Source of the DNA: Nissolia schottii
Taxonomy: Eukaryota; Streptophyta; Magnoliopsida; Fabales; Fabaceae
NCBI GenBank assembly: GCA_003254905.1
Contig: QANU01112481.1
Coordinates: 678,352-742,351 of the forward strand
DNA: 64,000 nt
Direction: 5' to 3'
The notes under the pieces are model-generated. The model worked only from the letters and a program-made list of their open reading frames with translations, was not told the origin of the DNA and did not search any database. This document shows, one piece after another, positions 12,901 through 24,303 of this stretch. The position numbers and the translations under genes were made by a program. Within the stretch, counting starts at the first letter, position 1. Each line of letters starts with the position of its first letter.

Positions 12901-14409
12901 AGCAAAACTTAGTAAGCACAATAAATTGGAAACCAGTACCATATTGAAGTACTCAAGTTGACTGTAATCTGTAAAAATAACATCTTGAAAAATATTCAGT
13001 TGAATGGTCCATTAGGGATAATAACAAAGCTGTTAGAGATTAAGAATGTAGGGTGTCACAATTAGCTCTAATAGTAAAAAAACCAGACAACCACTATCCT
13101 CATAGAGGAAGAAAAGCCGAAAGAGCATAAGCACAAATGATTTCAACAGGGAGTAATTAGGTGCATCAACTCAAGTGACCAAATTATTCAGCAGTGTCAA
13201 AAGATCACGATGAAGGCAAGGAAACAGGCACACCTTGATAAACAATAGGCGAAGGCCAGAACAGTTGACAATGATCTTACAAAATTCAAAAGCCGTTCCT
13301 TAACAACCTGACCAGTTTCTGTAGGTAGAATTACTGGCTCCAGTGCTCTGAAATTACCAAACAATTCAGGATGCAGAGAATAGGTGCAGGTAGAAAGGTA
13401 TAATGTATTTATCATCTGATAAAGTAATTATGACAAAACAATGAAACCTGCAAAAAAGTATCGCTCCAGTCCATAACAGTAATGGCCGAAGGTAAGAAGT
13501 TACTATATAATGTGTGGTACTTTTATTCCAACTATTATCACTCCTCTGCAAAATAAAGTCAGCAATATTAGACTAATATCATTGAATCAGTTAATACAAA
13601 TATGAAAAGTAGAATAACCGCAATATAACCTTAAAAAGCAGTTTTCTTGTCTGACAAGCTAATGGGCCAATACCCCATGCTGCAAAAATGATAATTCCAA
13701 CTGCAGGAATCAACTTTACTATTACAGGACTACTTTGTAACAGATTACAAGACCTGCAAAAACAAAATGTACTTGTATAATTTCCCAACAAAATCGAGCA
13801 CTTAAATATGTACGCTTGCTAGGTGAATCACAAAATTTACCTTGCCAGTAAGGTAGCAGCCACCTTAACAACAGGTAGCCCATTTGGTTGGCCTGGCACT
13901 AGAAGAGAATGGCACTTGAAAGAGCGGGATTTGGAAGACAATGTATGTGTTGGCCTGTTTATGTCACGAAAGTGTTGAAAACCCCAGCAATCCTGTTTCA
14001 TGAACTATAATAGAAGATTGTCAAGTAAATGGCCATGCAATTTCTTTAATATTGAAAAGGAATTATTTTCATCTCATCATCATTACGTAAACATAAAATC
14101 ATCAGTAATATTGTTGAGATTGGCAGAATGTTGATCAATGAGTCACTTGTTGAAGTTCGAAACATCAATACATTAAGAACATACCAAAAGTGGATATGAT
14201 GGACCTGTATTCGATACATGTAACTTGCTTCTTCCGACAACCCTCTGCAAACCATAAAGTGGCATGAAAGTGAGAACCGTGGTAAAAACAATGAACCTTT
14301 CACAATAAGAGACAACTAGAGAGAATTATCGTACCGGACGTTTATTGCAGCCCAGGTTCCTGCAAAGTCCCAACCCATGGGACAGCTGCAGAGAACCGGG
14401 AAGAGCCAT
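9968..14409 (-). CDS. Plastid MscS-like mechanosensitive ion channel (MSL2/MSL3 type)
   Basis: Thirteen coding exons join without frame breaks: 14409-14335 (ATG), 14244-14185, 13992-13841, 13753-13630, 13545-13448, 13347-13234, 12872-12812, 12319-12170, 12073-11963, 11805-11638, 11533-11420, 11040-10984, 10861-9968. The product is 725 aa, close to Arabidopsis MSL2/MSL3 (about 670-680). The N-terminus is Ser/Arg-rich and poor in acidic residues, as in a chloroplast transit peptide. Five membrane segments follow: [17 protein letters not shown], the [16 protein letters not shown] exon, the [10 protein letters not shown] exon, [15 protein letters not shown], and the pore-lining [18 protein letters not shown] region continuing into [10 protein letters not shown]. 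The MscS beta domain follows ([33 protein letters not shown]). The last exon encodes about 300 residues; after the [21 protein letters not shown] block it is polar and disordered. In plants these channels sit in the plastid envelope, relieve osmotic stress and affect plastid size and division-ring placement. MSL2 versus MSL3 cannot be decided by eye. Confidence 0.94.
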
Positions 14410-15310
14410 TGCTGTATCAAAATGGGGTAGCCGAGAAGGTCTCGCTAGCAGCTGAAGAGCCAACTATAATCAAATTTTATAGTAGTGCAGACTTCGACAC
14501 AATTCAATATTGTCTATACTGAATGAAGTGGTGCAAATACACTATGACAATCTTCCAACTCAGCTTCCTGCAGTTAAACTGATACTAGTTGTGTGTAAAA
14601 AACACAAGTACAATTTTTCTGAGCCTCAGTTCAAGAAAACAAAAGTACCAGATAATAAAGCTCTAGAGTGACTAAAACCAGCTATTGATATTAGGCATCA
14701 CAGCACATATAATAGAAATCTGAATTCTCTTTAACCCATGATATGGGGGACGTTGGAGTAAAGAAATTTTGGCCTCAAATTAACCTAATCAAATTTTCAC
14801 TGTTTCTCCTTGTTCGTAACCCCATCTAAGTTAGCATACTAGCAATCAAAACAACTTACACCTGAAAATTTCAAATAGCCCTGATTTCTTAACCACCACC
14901 AAATGGAACAGTTTCATGTAATGAATAATTTTTTTAAAATAAAAATTCAAAATTTGATAACCTCTTCGTGAAATTATATCCACCACTGCAGCTTGAGAAT
15001 CAAAATCACCAAATAAAACCTGAGGAAGAGAGGGTGGAAAAAGATTACACAAATAAAATTGCGGGTGTGCAACTGCAATGAAACTTTAAATTAAGTTGGG
15101 GATATTGACGTATGTATATAAAAGATTCAAAATTTGGAAAGCTTGGATAATGGGTAACCTTGGATGGAGAAGAAGGAGAGCAGTGGGAGCAGCTAGGTCA
15201 GATAAATTCAGAGCTTCCAAACCAAATTCCCAAAAATTGGAATGTATCTATGGATTTTTGTCTCCCTGCTTCTTACGAGGCGCAGCGCAAAGGGAGAGAG
15301 ATGTTTTTCA
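14410..15310 (-). promoter_or_regulatory. MSL 5'UTR with leader intron, and promoter side
   Basis: Upstream of the ATG on the minus strand, a CTCTTCAG acceptor lies just before 14451 and a CCAAG|GTTACC donor at 15159/15158. This suggests a noncoding first exon from about 15300 to 15159, a leader intron of about 700 bp, and a second 5'UTR part at 14451-14410. The first exon is CT-rich, as is common for plant leaders. Short open frames on the plus strand over 15096-15549 are antisense to this leader and look like chance. Splice sites are inferred from motifs only. Confidence 0.5.
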
Positions 15311-16359
15311 TTTTTGTTGTGGGCCCCACCCAAGGTCTCCATTTGTGTGCCAGAAAATTTTTATGTTGTCAGCCACGACTCGAGTTCCACGTGTCCTCCT
15401 CCAACACAAACTGCTTCCACGCCAACGATTTTTCCTACCTTCTGTTTCTCTACGGTGTTTTGTTCGTTTTCCCGGATAAGTTTTTAAATTTGTTTTCGGT
15501 TAAAGTAAAGTTACCGAAACACACACCAACCATGCTTGAGTCGATTTAAATATAATTTTACGACTTTGTAGATGGTAGTTGATTTTATTGTTATTAGTTA
15601 ATTTAAATCATAAATTTACATTTTGTATTTTTATTTCACTTTTCTAATCTTATATAAAATCTCAATTTTGATAATATTACTTTAAATGACTTCTTCTAAT
15701 GATAACAAAGGTATATGTTTTTTTTATCTATAAGAATGTGTTGTTCATTATATCTCACCTATTTTTACACTACTTCACACTTTATGACCTTTTTTATTCG
15801 TTGGAGAAGGTCAAATGCGAGTTTGTAAATCGCGTAAGAGGGCCGAAGAGAGTTGTAAAATCTCTTGAGCATAAAATTATGAAAAGACAAAATGGATAAA
15901 ATCCCTTAATGATTCATTAAATGACGTCCAATTTTAATATCATTAAGAATGTAATATAGTCAGGATTCATTGGAGGAGATAAGTATCTCTTGAACAAATA
16001 GATAAAATATTTGTGTAATTTTACTTAACTTTAAGAAAATTGCATATAATTTACCCTTTTTCCATTATGACTATGAAGTAAAGTTCTCACTCATAATACA
16101 GGTTTATAAACTTATAAACATACATGATAAATAACTTAGGAGTTTAGTTTCTACCTAACTAGAAAATAGTTTTTTTTTACCTCATTTTATGTGCTAACAT
16201 ATTAGTAAAGAATTAACTCTCATACTCATTATTTAAAAAATTTACTTAAATTTACTTTTACTCTTGTCATAATATATGATTAGCAGATCATGTAACTTTT
16301 TTTTTTAATATTTATGAGTGTATATAAATTATATAAATTAAACCAAACTTTTATGCATA
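15311..16359. other. Intergenic, AT-rich, no gene seen
   Basis: Probable MSL promoter side near 15310-15550, then AT-rich sequence without exon-like frames. Confidence 0.5.
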
Positions 16360-16368
16360 ATTATAAAA

Positions 16369-16552
16369 GGATTTTGTTAACAAGGGTTCTAAAAGTACTT
16401 GTTAAGAAGTTTAAAATGGAACTAATGCATTGAAAAAGTAAACTTTTAAGGTTTTCAATGCATTAATCACTTCAAAATTTTATTTTTTCAATAAAGTTTT
16501 ACTGCTTTGAGTTCCTTAACAAGTATCTTAAATACCTTTGTTGATAAAATCC
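16369..16552. mobile_element. Mutator-type MITE, 184 bp, with 9-bp target duplication
   Basis: The ends form an imperfect inverted repeat of about 38 bp: the left end starts GGATTTTGTTAACAAGGG and the right end read in reverse starts GGATTTTATCAACAAAGG, and both continue to ACTTGTTAAG. The element is flanked by a perfect 9-bp direct repeat, ATTATAAAA, at 16360-16368 and 16553-16561. A 9-bp duplication is characteristic of Mutator-like elements. It has no coding capacity, so it depends on a transposase elsewhere. Confidence 0.85.
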
Positions 16553-16561
16553 ATTATAAAA

Positions 16562-17942
16562 TTATAAAATGAGAAATACTATTATAAACTTTTATGCATG
16601 ACTATTTAAAAATTAAAAAAAAAGTCAACTATTTCTATCTGTATGAGATAATATTTGATTGAATGCTATATTACATAGCAATTAAAATTACAAGCTAGGG
16701 ATAATATTTTATACGTACAAGCAATGAAACTTAGACATTTAAGTTGTTTATTTTCTTCAATAACTTTTTGGGTAATATTTCATATATGTTTCCACAAGCT
16801 AGGGGCATACTATATGAACTTAAGGAGAACCATTTCTTGATAGGTTGGGCATCCAGTCCATGATTGTGGTTGTGGCACAAGTGAGAGGCTAGTTAAGTTG
16901 CTATCTCTTTAGCTGGATACTGGATGTAATGTTATCTTCCTTTGTCTCTATTTGTATGTTTATTTATGTTATCATTTTAGGTTATTATTTTGAGATTAAT
17001 TTTTATGCGCTTAATTTTACAATATTATCTAATTATATGTTGTTACATAAAATATTTTTAAAGTAGTGAGAGTAAAGTTCAGCCACTTTTTCTTATGTAA
17101 TAGCACATTATTGAGTGACAATGTAAAACTCTTTATAGTGTCCATGAACAAATAATGGATGGTTCTTAATGGGAAGCAAGGTTGATCAATTCATAGGACA
17201 AATATGTACACACCCAACAACGCTTATGAATGATGTCATACAGACTAATACATTAACAACACTTGAATGTCGCCAATTGTTGGTTAACAATTTTATAACA
17301 TGTCAATATTACTTTGATAGGCAATATAGCTAATGAACAATCGTTCTGTTTGGTAAACTATATTTGTAATTGGTCATGGTGCTAATTTCTTAAGCATTTA
17401 CTAATTTGTAGGCCTCATGAACTAAGCAACTAAACACATTCCTTGGTATAAGCATATAATTAACAGCAGAGATGTTAGATCTCTTGCTCTCTGGATTGAT
17501 AAATGTTGGGAAATCTGGATTACTTTAAAAACAATTGAGTTGAGTTTTGGTGTTTCCATGTCAAAAGATCTAGTCTCCTTACATTTTTATGCAGTGTCAA
17601 GTTTATATATAGATTTAGGTTCTAAAAGGAAATTGAAAAATGCCATTATGAAGAGACACCACAGTTATGATTTTCTAGTGCATGGTTAACTTGTATGCAA
17701 GAACAATGCATAATATGTGGAAGGGTTGCATTGAAAACCAACAAATCATGAATATACAAGAAAAATCAAACAAATTCCATATACAAATGTAAACAACCTC
17801 TCATGCGCCAAACCGCGTGACATTTTCCCTCCTTAAACGGAGACCTTATATATATCATGAATGGTTTCAGGTTTCTTTAATCCTGCTGTAGAATGCACTG
17901 TGGTATTCTCTTTTTTCCAACTTCATTCCTGCACTGTCATTC
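16562..17942. other. Intergenic, no gene seen
   Basis: AT-rich sequence between the MITE and the coiled-coil pseudogene. No splice-consistent coding frame was found on either strand. The part closest to 17942 may be former 3'UTR of the pseudogene. Confidence 0.5.
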
Positions 17943-20328
17943 TCAAAAGGCTGCACTATGCTTCTCACCATATCCATTAGCTGAGTGCCTATGGTCACAC
18001 ATTCTATCGCCAAACTCCAGAACAAAACTCAACAACTTTTCCCTCTCTGATGACATCCTCGTGGGGTTTTCGATCAAGTTTCTGCTCTCCATCTTGAGTT
18101 CTTGAAGCATGATATCAGAGCCTCTGAGATTAGTCTCCATTTGATCAGTTAACTCCTTTATTTTCGACTGTTTCGCATCCATTTCTGCTTCAATATCCAA
18201 CGCAAGTTGCTTTGATATACTGCCTCCAGTTTTCCTCTTGTAGTTTCAACTTGTGCTCTATATCGCGGATATCATCATCGAGTTCCACTATCATCAACTT
18301 CTTCTCTTCGATTTGTAGCGAGGCTAGAATTTCGGCTGCGGTTATCTTATCACAAGCTTCTTGGAGCTGATTGATCTGAGCTTGTTTCTCGGCAAGCTTC
18401 AAAGAATAAGAGTACAAGGAGCTAGTGAAATGATCTTCCACTAAAGCCATTTGTTACATGAGTTCATCTATCATAATGTTTCTTCTTCCCTTTATGTTAT
18501 GATTCTCTTTCTCAACCTCATTGCTTCTTTCCATGTCAAGGATTCTTGCTCCAGCGAAACAACCTCTTTCTGGAGCTCCTCTAAGATCTTGTCATTCTCA
18601 TCTATGATTTCTAGATGTCCCTTTTTCTCTTGCTTGAGGCTTTCACTAAAGCATACTTGTGCAAGGAGTGAATTTTCCAGCTCTATGCGTGTTGCGAGAC
18701 TCTCTTCAAGGCTGGTCTTCAAATGTTCAGCTAATGATTTCCATGTCTGCAATTCAAACTCCATTTCACATATTCTCTCATTCTCCCAATAATCATAACC
18801 ATAACCATCCTTAAGTTGTTGTCCCGAATCGATTTCCATCGGCGAAACATTCTCTTCTAGGAGCAGTTGGCTTTTGCTTGATTCTTCCATCATATCCATA
18901 GTGTCTGCAAAGGTGCCACCACCCTGCAATTGAAACTTATCTACTTCCCTCCCTCTGCTGATTAGATTCATCTCTTCTTCACAATCGAAAAGCTTCAATT
19001 GAGCCTCAGAAATTGCCCTTTTCAACAATAGCAACGTTACAGACAACTCCTCATTCTCACAAGCTAAAGAATGAGAGCCTTCCACCAATTCCATCTTGAG
19101 ATCTTCTGCTTCTGCAGTTTTAGCTTCCAGCTCAGCCGTCAACTGTTCTAGCTGAAGGCTCCATTCAGCTTGCCTATCCTGTAACCTTGACACACACTCT
19201 TTATGGACCTTTTCCGAATTCTTGAGCTCGGATCGCAACCTTGACAGAGTATGTGAAGCTCCTTGATCATGAAACTGAGCATCCTCAAAGTTCTTTGAGG
19301 GACGTTCGCAGCTCGTGATTCTCTTGCTCTAGCTTCTCAATTAAGTCCTCACAACATGCCTCGTTTTCTTCAGCAGCAAGGGCTTGGTTGCACATCTGTA
19401 ACTGATGTTGCAGATCCTCAGATGTTGTGATCAGAGACTCTAACTTGTCCTGCAGTGAAGAAATCTCATCAAGTAATTCAGATTTTTCAAGGTCGCACTC
19501 ATTCTTGGTTGAATTAAGCTGCTCTAGGAGTTTTCCATATGCCTCTTCTAGATGTTTATACTGTTCCTTCTTCCATTTCAATTGCTCATCTAACTCCTGG
19601 CACATGTCATCATTTCCTCCTTGTTCTATGGACGCTTTCATGTTCTTCTCTATGTCCAAACACTTCTTGCTCGAAGACTCGAGCCACCCTTTAAGGCTTT
19701 CAATCTCTTGTCTGTACACATCAAGCTGTAGTTCTTGGTTCTCCACTTTCTCATTTGCCTCCTTTAGCGCCACTGCCAGCTCTCTTTTCTCTTCTTCGCA
19801 AATTCCAAGCTTCTCATCATCATTTGAATCCCCTTTGAGATCTCCGCACATTATGGCCTTCATGTTTTCCTCCTCTAACTTGTGGAACACACCATCTCTT
19901 TCTCCTTGTTCTATGGATGCTCTCATGCTTTTCTCTATCTCCAAACACTTGTTGCTTGAAACCTTAAGCCACCGTTTCAGGCTTTCGATCTCTTGCCCAT
20001 AAGCCTTAAGCTGTTGCTCTTGCCTCTCCATTTTCTCATTGGCCTCATCCAATGCCAACGCTATCTCTCTTTTCTCCTCTTCCCAAATTCTAAGCTTTTC
20101 GTCGCAATCAACTCGAAGCTTGTCATTTTCGGTTCTGAGATCTTCACACATGTGCTTTGCATTATTGATTTCTTCTTCCTTCTGGAGCAGTTCTAGATCC
20201 AGCTTCTCAGCTTTGAGCTTTGCTTCCTGTGCCTCATGGAATCTCTTCAAGCTCTGAAGTCTTAGTTCTTCCGTCAGTTCCTCTATTTGAGCTTTAGCTT
20301 CATCCAGCTCTTGACGAACCTTATCCAT
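17943..20328 (-). pseudogene. Broken long coiled-coil protein gene, At4g38062-like
   Basis: Four successive open blocks on the minus strand read as one long Glu/Lys/Leu-rich coiled coil. Order and motifs (KWKKEQYKHLEEAY, DLQHQLQMCNQAL, ITAAEILASLQIEEKKLMI, EREKLLSF) match the plant family of uncharacterized protein At4g38062; no biochemical role is established. Lesions: (1) a frame change at a TGA at 19287-19285, after a block of 348 residues from MDKV; (2) a frame change near 18520, before a TAA at 18494-18492; (3) an in-frame TAA at 18456-18454 where a CAA codon would fit; (4) a frame change near 18200. The C-terminus stops soon after the EREKLLSF block. The first block also carries an internal 285-bp duplication (about 19625-19827 versus 19910-20112). 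No introns are needed. It could be a pseudogene or, less likely with this many independent lesions, a poorly assembled gene. Confidence 0.8.
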
Positions 20329-20359
20329 TGCATTTTCATTTGACATATATAACACTCAA

Positions 20360-22479
20360 AAAGGTCTGTCTGTTTCCAGTGATAAGAAGAAGAAGAAAAA
20401 AAGAGAGTTACATCAAAACAAAAAAGCATTGCAGCTTGCATATAGGTTAGGACAAGTTATCATTTCAATTGACATAGGTTAGGACAAGTTTATGTTCATG
20501 AAACATCATTCATTTGATCTGAACTTTGTCAACATATTACTCAAATTTCATCAATGAAGATTATGTAATGGCATCGAATAATAGTCAAATTTTACGGATG
20601 TGAACGTAAAATAGAATACAATTTTGATGCATCATGGTCGTCAGTGGTCCCCTACATTAGCCTCGAAGGCAATGTGGAAACGGCCTTTGGTGGCTGTTGT
20701 GAAGAAAACAGTTGAAGATGGTGAGTGTATTTATATAGTTCGAGGCTATCTATTCTCCTAATTTTAGTCTACTCTTCCGAATGACCCCACATGGTGCATT
20801 CCGCCAAACCCTAATCCCTTCTCCATAGGAAAACTATATATGACCATGTCATTAAAATAAAAAAAGAAACCCCCCATGACATGTTTCTGATACATACCTA
20901 AATGCCTTGAAATAAAAATAAAATAAAAAATTAAAGCCTCTAAATTGTAGATGTCACACATGTTTCTTGGTACGGTTAAGCAAATGAAATGTAACACATT
21001 CCCAATGCTAACATTGAACCCTGTCCATGCATTTTCAACATGTTACAAGAAATTCAACAATAATGTTCAACGTTAAACAATAATGTCAATACAATACAAT
21101 ACCATACCATAAAACAAAATATCATGGCACAAAAAAAGAAGAAGCAAGTGAAACATAGAAACTGACCTTGGAGTTGGAGGAGCAAGGTGTTTTTGGGTGA
21201 AGAAGGGGTAAGGGTGCAATGTTGCAGAATGGGAGAATGAGGAAAACATTTGAAGGTGGTGGCTATTTGTATTCTGCATTAACGTTACATGTAGTTTATG
21301 AAAAATGAAAATTAACGTTTCATGTAACCAACTACTCCTGGACTAACCGCTTTCCTAATCACGAAACTGAAAAATTAGTTTAAGAAGGTAATTTATCTTG
21401 TTTCTATTTTGTTATATTATGATGAAAAACTAGCCGTTCGATTGTACGGTTTTTTTTCTTTCTTTTTTATATGGGCCTCAAACAAGGTCCGGTTTGTTGG
21501 GATATTGTTTATTTTCAGGGCCCAAAATGTTTGTTTCGTAACTGACTCATACTTGTCTCAAAACCTGTTCACCTGTGTGTTCCAACAAAAAGAAAACGAA
21601 AAAATATGTGCACAAAACAAATGGAATTTCATGTAACCATTGATATAAGCAAAATAATAATAATAATAATAATGGTAAAAGATGAAACTTAACAACACAT
21701 GACACAAAATTCATTTGATAGCATCCGATCGCAATGGAATTTATTGAAAAAAAAATGCAAAATGGAATTCATTAAAAAAAAAAGGCAAATGAAATCTTTT
21801 AAAAGTCTGTTAAATTTGGGAATGAATATGCTCTCCTCTCAAGTTAATTTTTTGTCTTGTGTGACCTCTCACTACTAATTGATGAAGTGAATCTCATGCA
21901 TGACATAAAAATTTAAAAAAAAAATCAACTTAAGATGATCCATTCTCATTAAATTTTGAGTAAATATTCTTTTTAATTCAAATATTTTGAAAATAACGTT
22001 AACATTGTTTTTTAATTAGCAACAGCCTCAATGCCCAAAAGCTGAATTAAACTAAACAGCAACAATTTTGGGGTACAATACACATTTACAATCTGCATGA
22101 AAGGCTGCAGAAACAAAAGCAGGTAAAGAATCGAAAATAGATCACTCGGAGGAACGATATGTCCTGGCTAGCATAGAACCGTGCCAGTAGATAAATCCAT
22201 TGGTGATTTTTTAAAAAAAAAAATAAAAATAATTTTATAATCTAAACTATAAATTCTATTATTTAATTAAATAATTTAACATATATCACTCAACAGTTTT
22301 AGATTTAACTCAATTATAAGTATCATCTCCTCAATAATATATTTAAATATTTTTTGTTGTAAATTTAACAAAATCCGTTCACTCAACATTTATAAATTAG
22401 TTGTAACAAAAAAAAAGTCATCATTTGTTACACCCTAATATATTCCCAAAACGCTAAATAAAACATATAATCATAAGCC
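20360..22479. other. Intergenic, no gene seen
   Basis: The 20360-20700 stretch would be the promoter side of the broken coiled-coil gene. The remainder is AT-rich with short A runs and an (ATA)n stretch near 21657-21672. No exon-like frame was recognised. Confidence 0.5.
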
Positions 22480-22625
22480 CTAACCAATTGATGATTCTTG
22501 ATCATCTGTTGACGGTGGCCTCTCAACCTCCCCATATATCTCTGCATGTTTCTCGGCCTCAAGCTCATCTTTTAGTTTTTCAAGGTGAGCAATATGGTCT
22601 TTAAGATCTGCTACGTCAACCAGTA
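22480..22625 (-). pseudogene. Short orphan coding fragment, charged C-terminal tail
   Basis: A minus-strand frame of about 48 codons ending at a TAG (22482-22480) reads like real protein: a Leu/Val-rich start, then an amphipathic charged helix (LKDHIAHLEKLKDELEAEKH) and an acidic Ser/Thr-rich end. It is closed upstream by a stop, and no upstream exon was identified. It could be the 3' end of a decayed gene or of a plant transposon protein. I do not recognise the family. Confidence 0.35.
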
Positions 22626-23803
22626 ATGGAGGTGTAACAGACTAACAATAGGTGGAGGTGCAACTGCAACTGACAATGGACCATGCTCGAAGACTGTCAA
22701 TATCTACTCATCTTTTATGTTAGAGAATAACACGACACGTGCTTCAATTTGAAGGATGCATTACGCCTCCTTTTGCAATAGTTCTGAATATCATTGTCAT
22801 CTGTAAGACTCTCTATAAAAGAAATATCACAAACATGGATCAAACACACCACAAAGAGGGGAAAAAACACACCACACAGGGGAAACAAAAACACCACAAA
22901 AGGGATAATTATGCTCTAGATCTAAGATCAAAGTCACTTATTGAATGAAAACATCATAAATAACAAAAATGAAAATGCAGTGGGGCTGCCGCCAAAGGGA
23001 AATGGATGGTAGCCCCCCTTAGAAACACTCACCAGAATAGAGATCAAAAGAAGAGAAGAGAGACGAGAGAAAAAATAAGGATCTAACCCCCTCCCCCAAT
23101 TAGAAACCTTAACCGTAGTTATTAGAAATAATCCTAACCAATCACAAATAAAAAACCCTAACCCTTATTATTAGAAACCCTAAAAAATCACAAATAAAAA
23201 ACCCTGACCCCCAAATCAAGGCAACAAAACTCTAGTCAAAATTGAACAACAATTTTATTAACAACTAGAATTTCATTTGAAACTTTAAGACAATACAATG
23301 AAAATACACAAAGCATGGATAAAAAAAAAGATGACAATACTTAGTAGTGGCGTGGCAAGGCACAACAGTAGCACTTGGAGGCACAATGGCAGGGGCAACA
23401 AAGGCGCGATGAGGCGAGGGGCAATAGAGGTGAGGTGGGAAGTAGCAGCTACTGGAGGCATGACCCAAAGGATGACGACAAGGCAAGGCATGACGTAACA
23501 CGACAAGAGGACGACGCCGAGGAAAGGCGCAATGCATAGGAAAGGTGAGATGTGCTAGAGGACGAGACGAGGCACAATGTGGCATAAAGGCAAGGTGAGA
23601 CAAGGTGGGAGGATGACGACAAAGCAAGGCGCGGCAAGATGGCAATGACAAGGTGCAATGGTGGCGAATTAGTATAGAGAGCATGGAGAGAGAAACATGT
23701 GAGGTGAGGGGAAGAAGAAATGAAGGAGTTGGTTCTGATATAACCTAATGCTACCAACGAATTTTGCATCCTAATTCGTCTGTAACAATTTCTAATGAAA
23801 TGT
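22626..23803. other. Low-complexity stretch before second gap
   Basis: At 23110-23210 the block 'aatcacaaataaaaaaccct' and neighbours such as 'ttagaaacc' occur twice. At 23340-23700 the plus strand is purine/GC-rich with many imperfect repeats of 'ggcaaggcgcaatg'-like words. Open frames here in several phases are by-products of this composition. The block runs into the gap, so it may be the edge of a larger repeat. Confidence 0.5.
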
Positions 23804-24303
23804 NNNNNNNNNNNNNNNNNNNNNNNNNNNNNNNNNNNNNNNNNNNNNNNNNNNNNNNNNNNNNNNNNNNNNNNNNNNNNNNNNNNNNNNNNNNNNNNNN
23901 NNNNNNNNNNNNNNNNNNNNNNNNNNNNNNNNNNNNNNNNNNNNNNNNNNNNNNNNNNNNNNNNNNNNNNNNNNNNNNNNNNNNNNNNNNNNNNNNNNNN
24001 NNNNNNNNNNNNNNNNNNNNNNNNNNNNNNNNNNNNNNNNNNNNNNNNNNNNNNNNNNNNNNNNNNNNNNNNNNNNNNNNNNNNNNNNNNNNNNNNNNNN
24101 NNNNNNNNNNNNNNNNNNNNNNNNNNNNNNNNNNNNNNNNNNNNNNNNNNNNNNNNNNNNNNNNNNNNNNNNNNNNNNNNNNNNNNNNNNNNNNNNNNNN
24201 NNNNNNNNNNNNNNNNNNNNNNNNNNNNNNNNNNNNNNNNNNNNNNNNNNNNNNNNNNNNNNNNNNNNNNNNNNNNNNNNNNNNNNNNNNNNNNNNNNNN
24301 NNN
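23804..24303. other. Assembly gap (500 N, default size)
   Basis: Exactly 500 N, a conventional placeholder length, so the true distance is unknown. The left flank is low-complexity repeat. Confidence 0.95.

Noticed and set aside
18451-20257. Ser-rich plus-strand frames
   Set aside because: Complement of Glu/Leu codons of the coiled-coil pseudogene; no independent signal.
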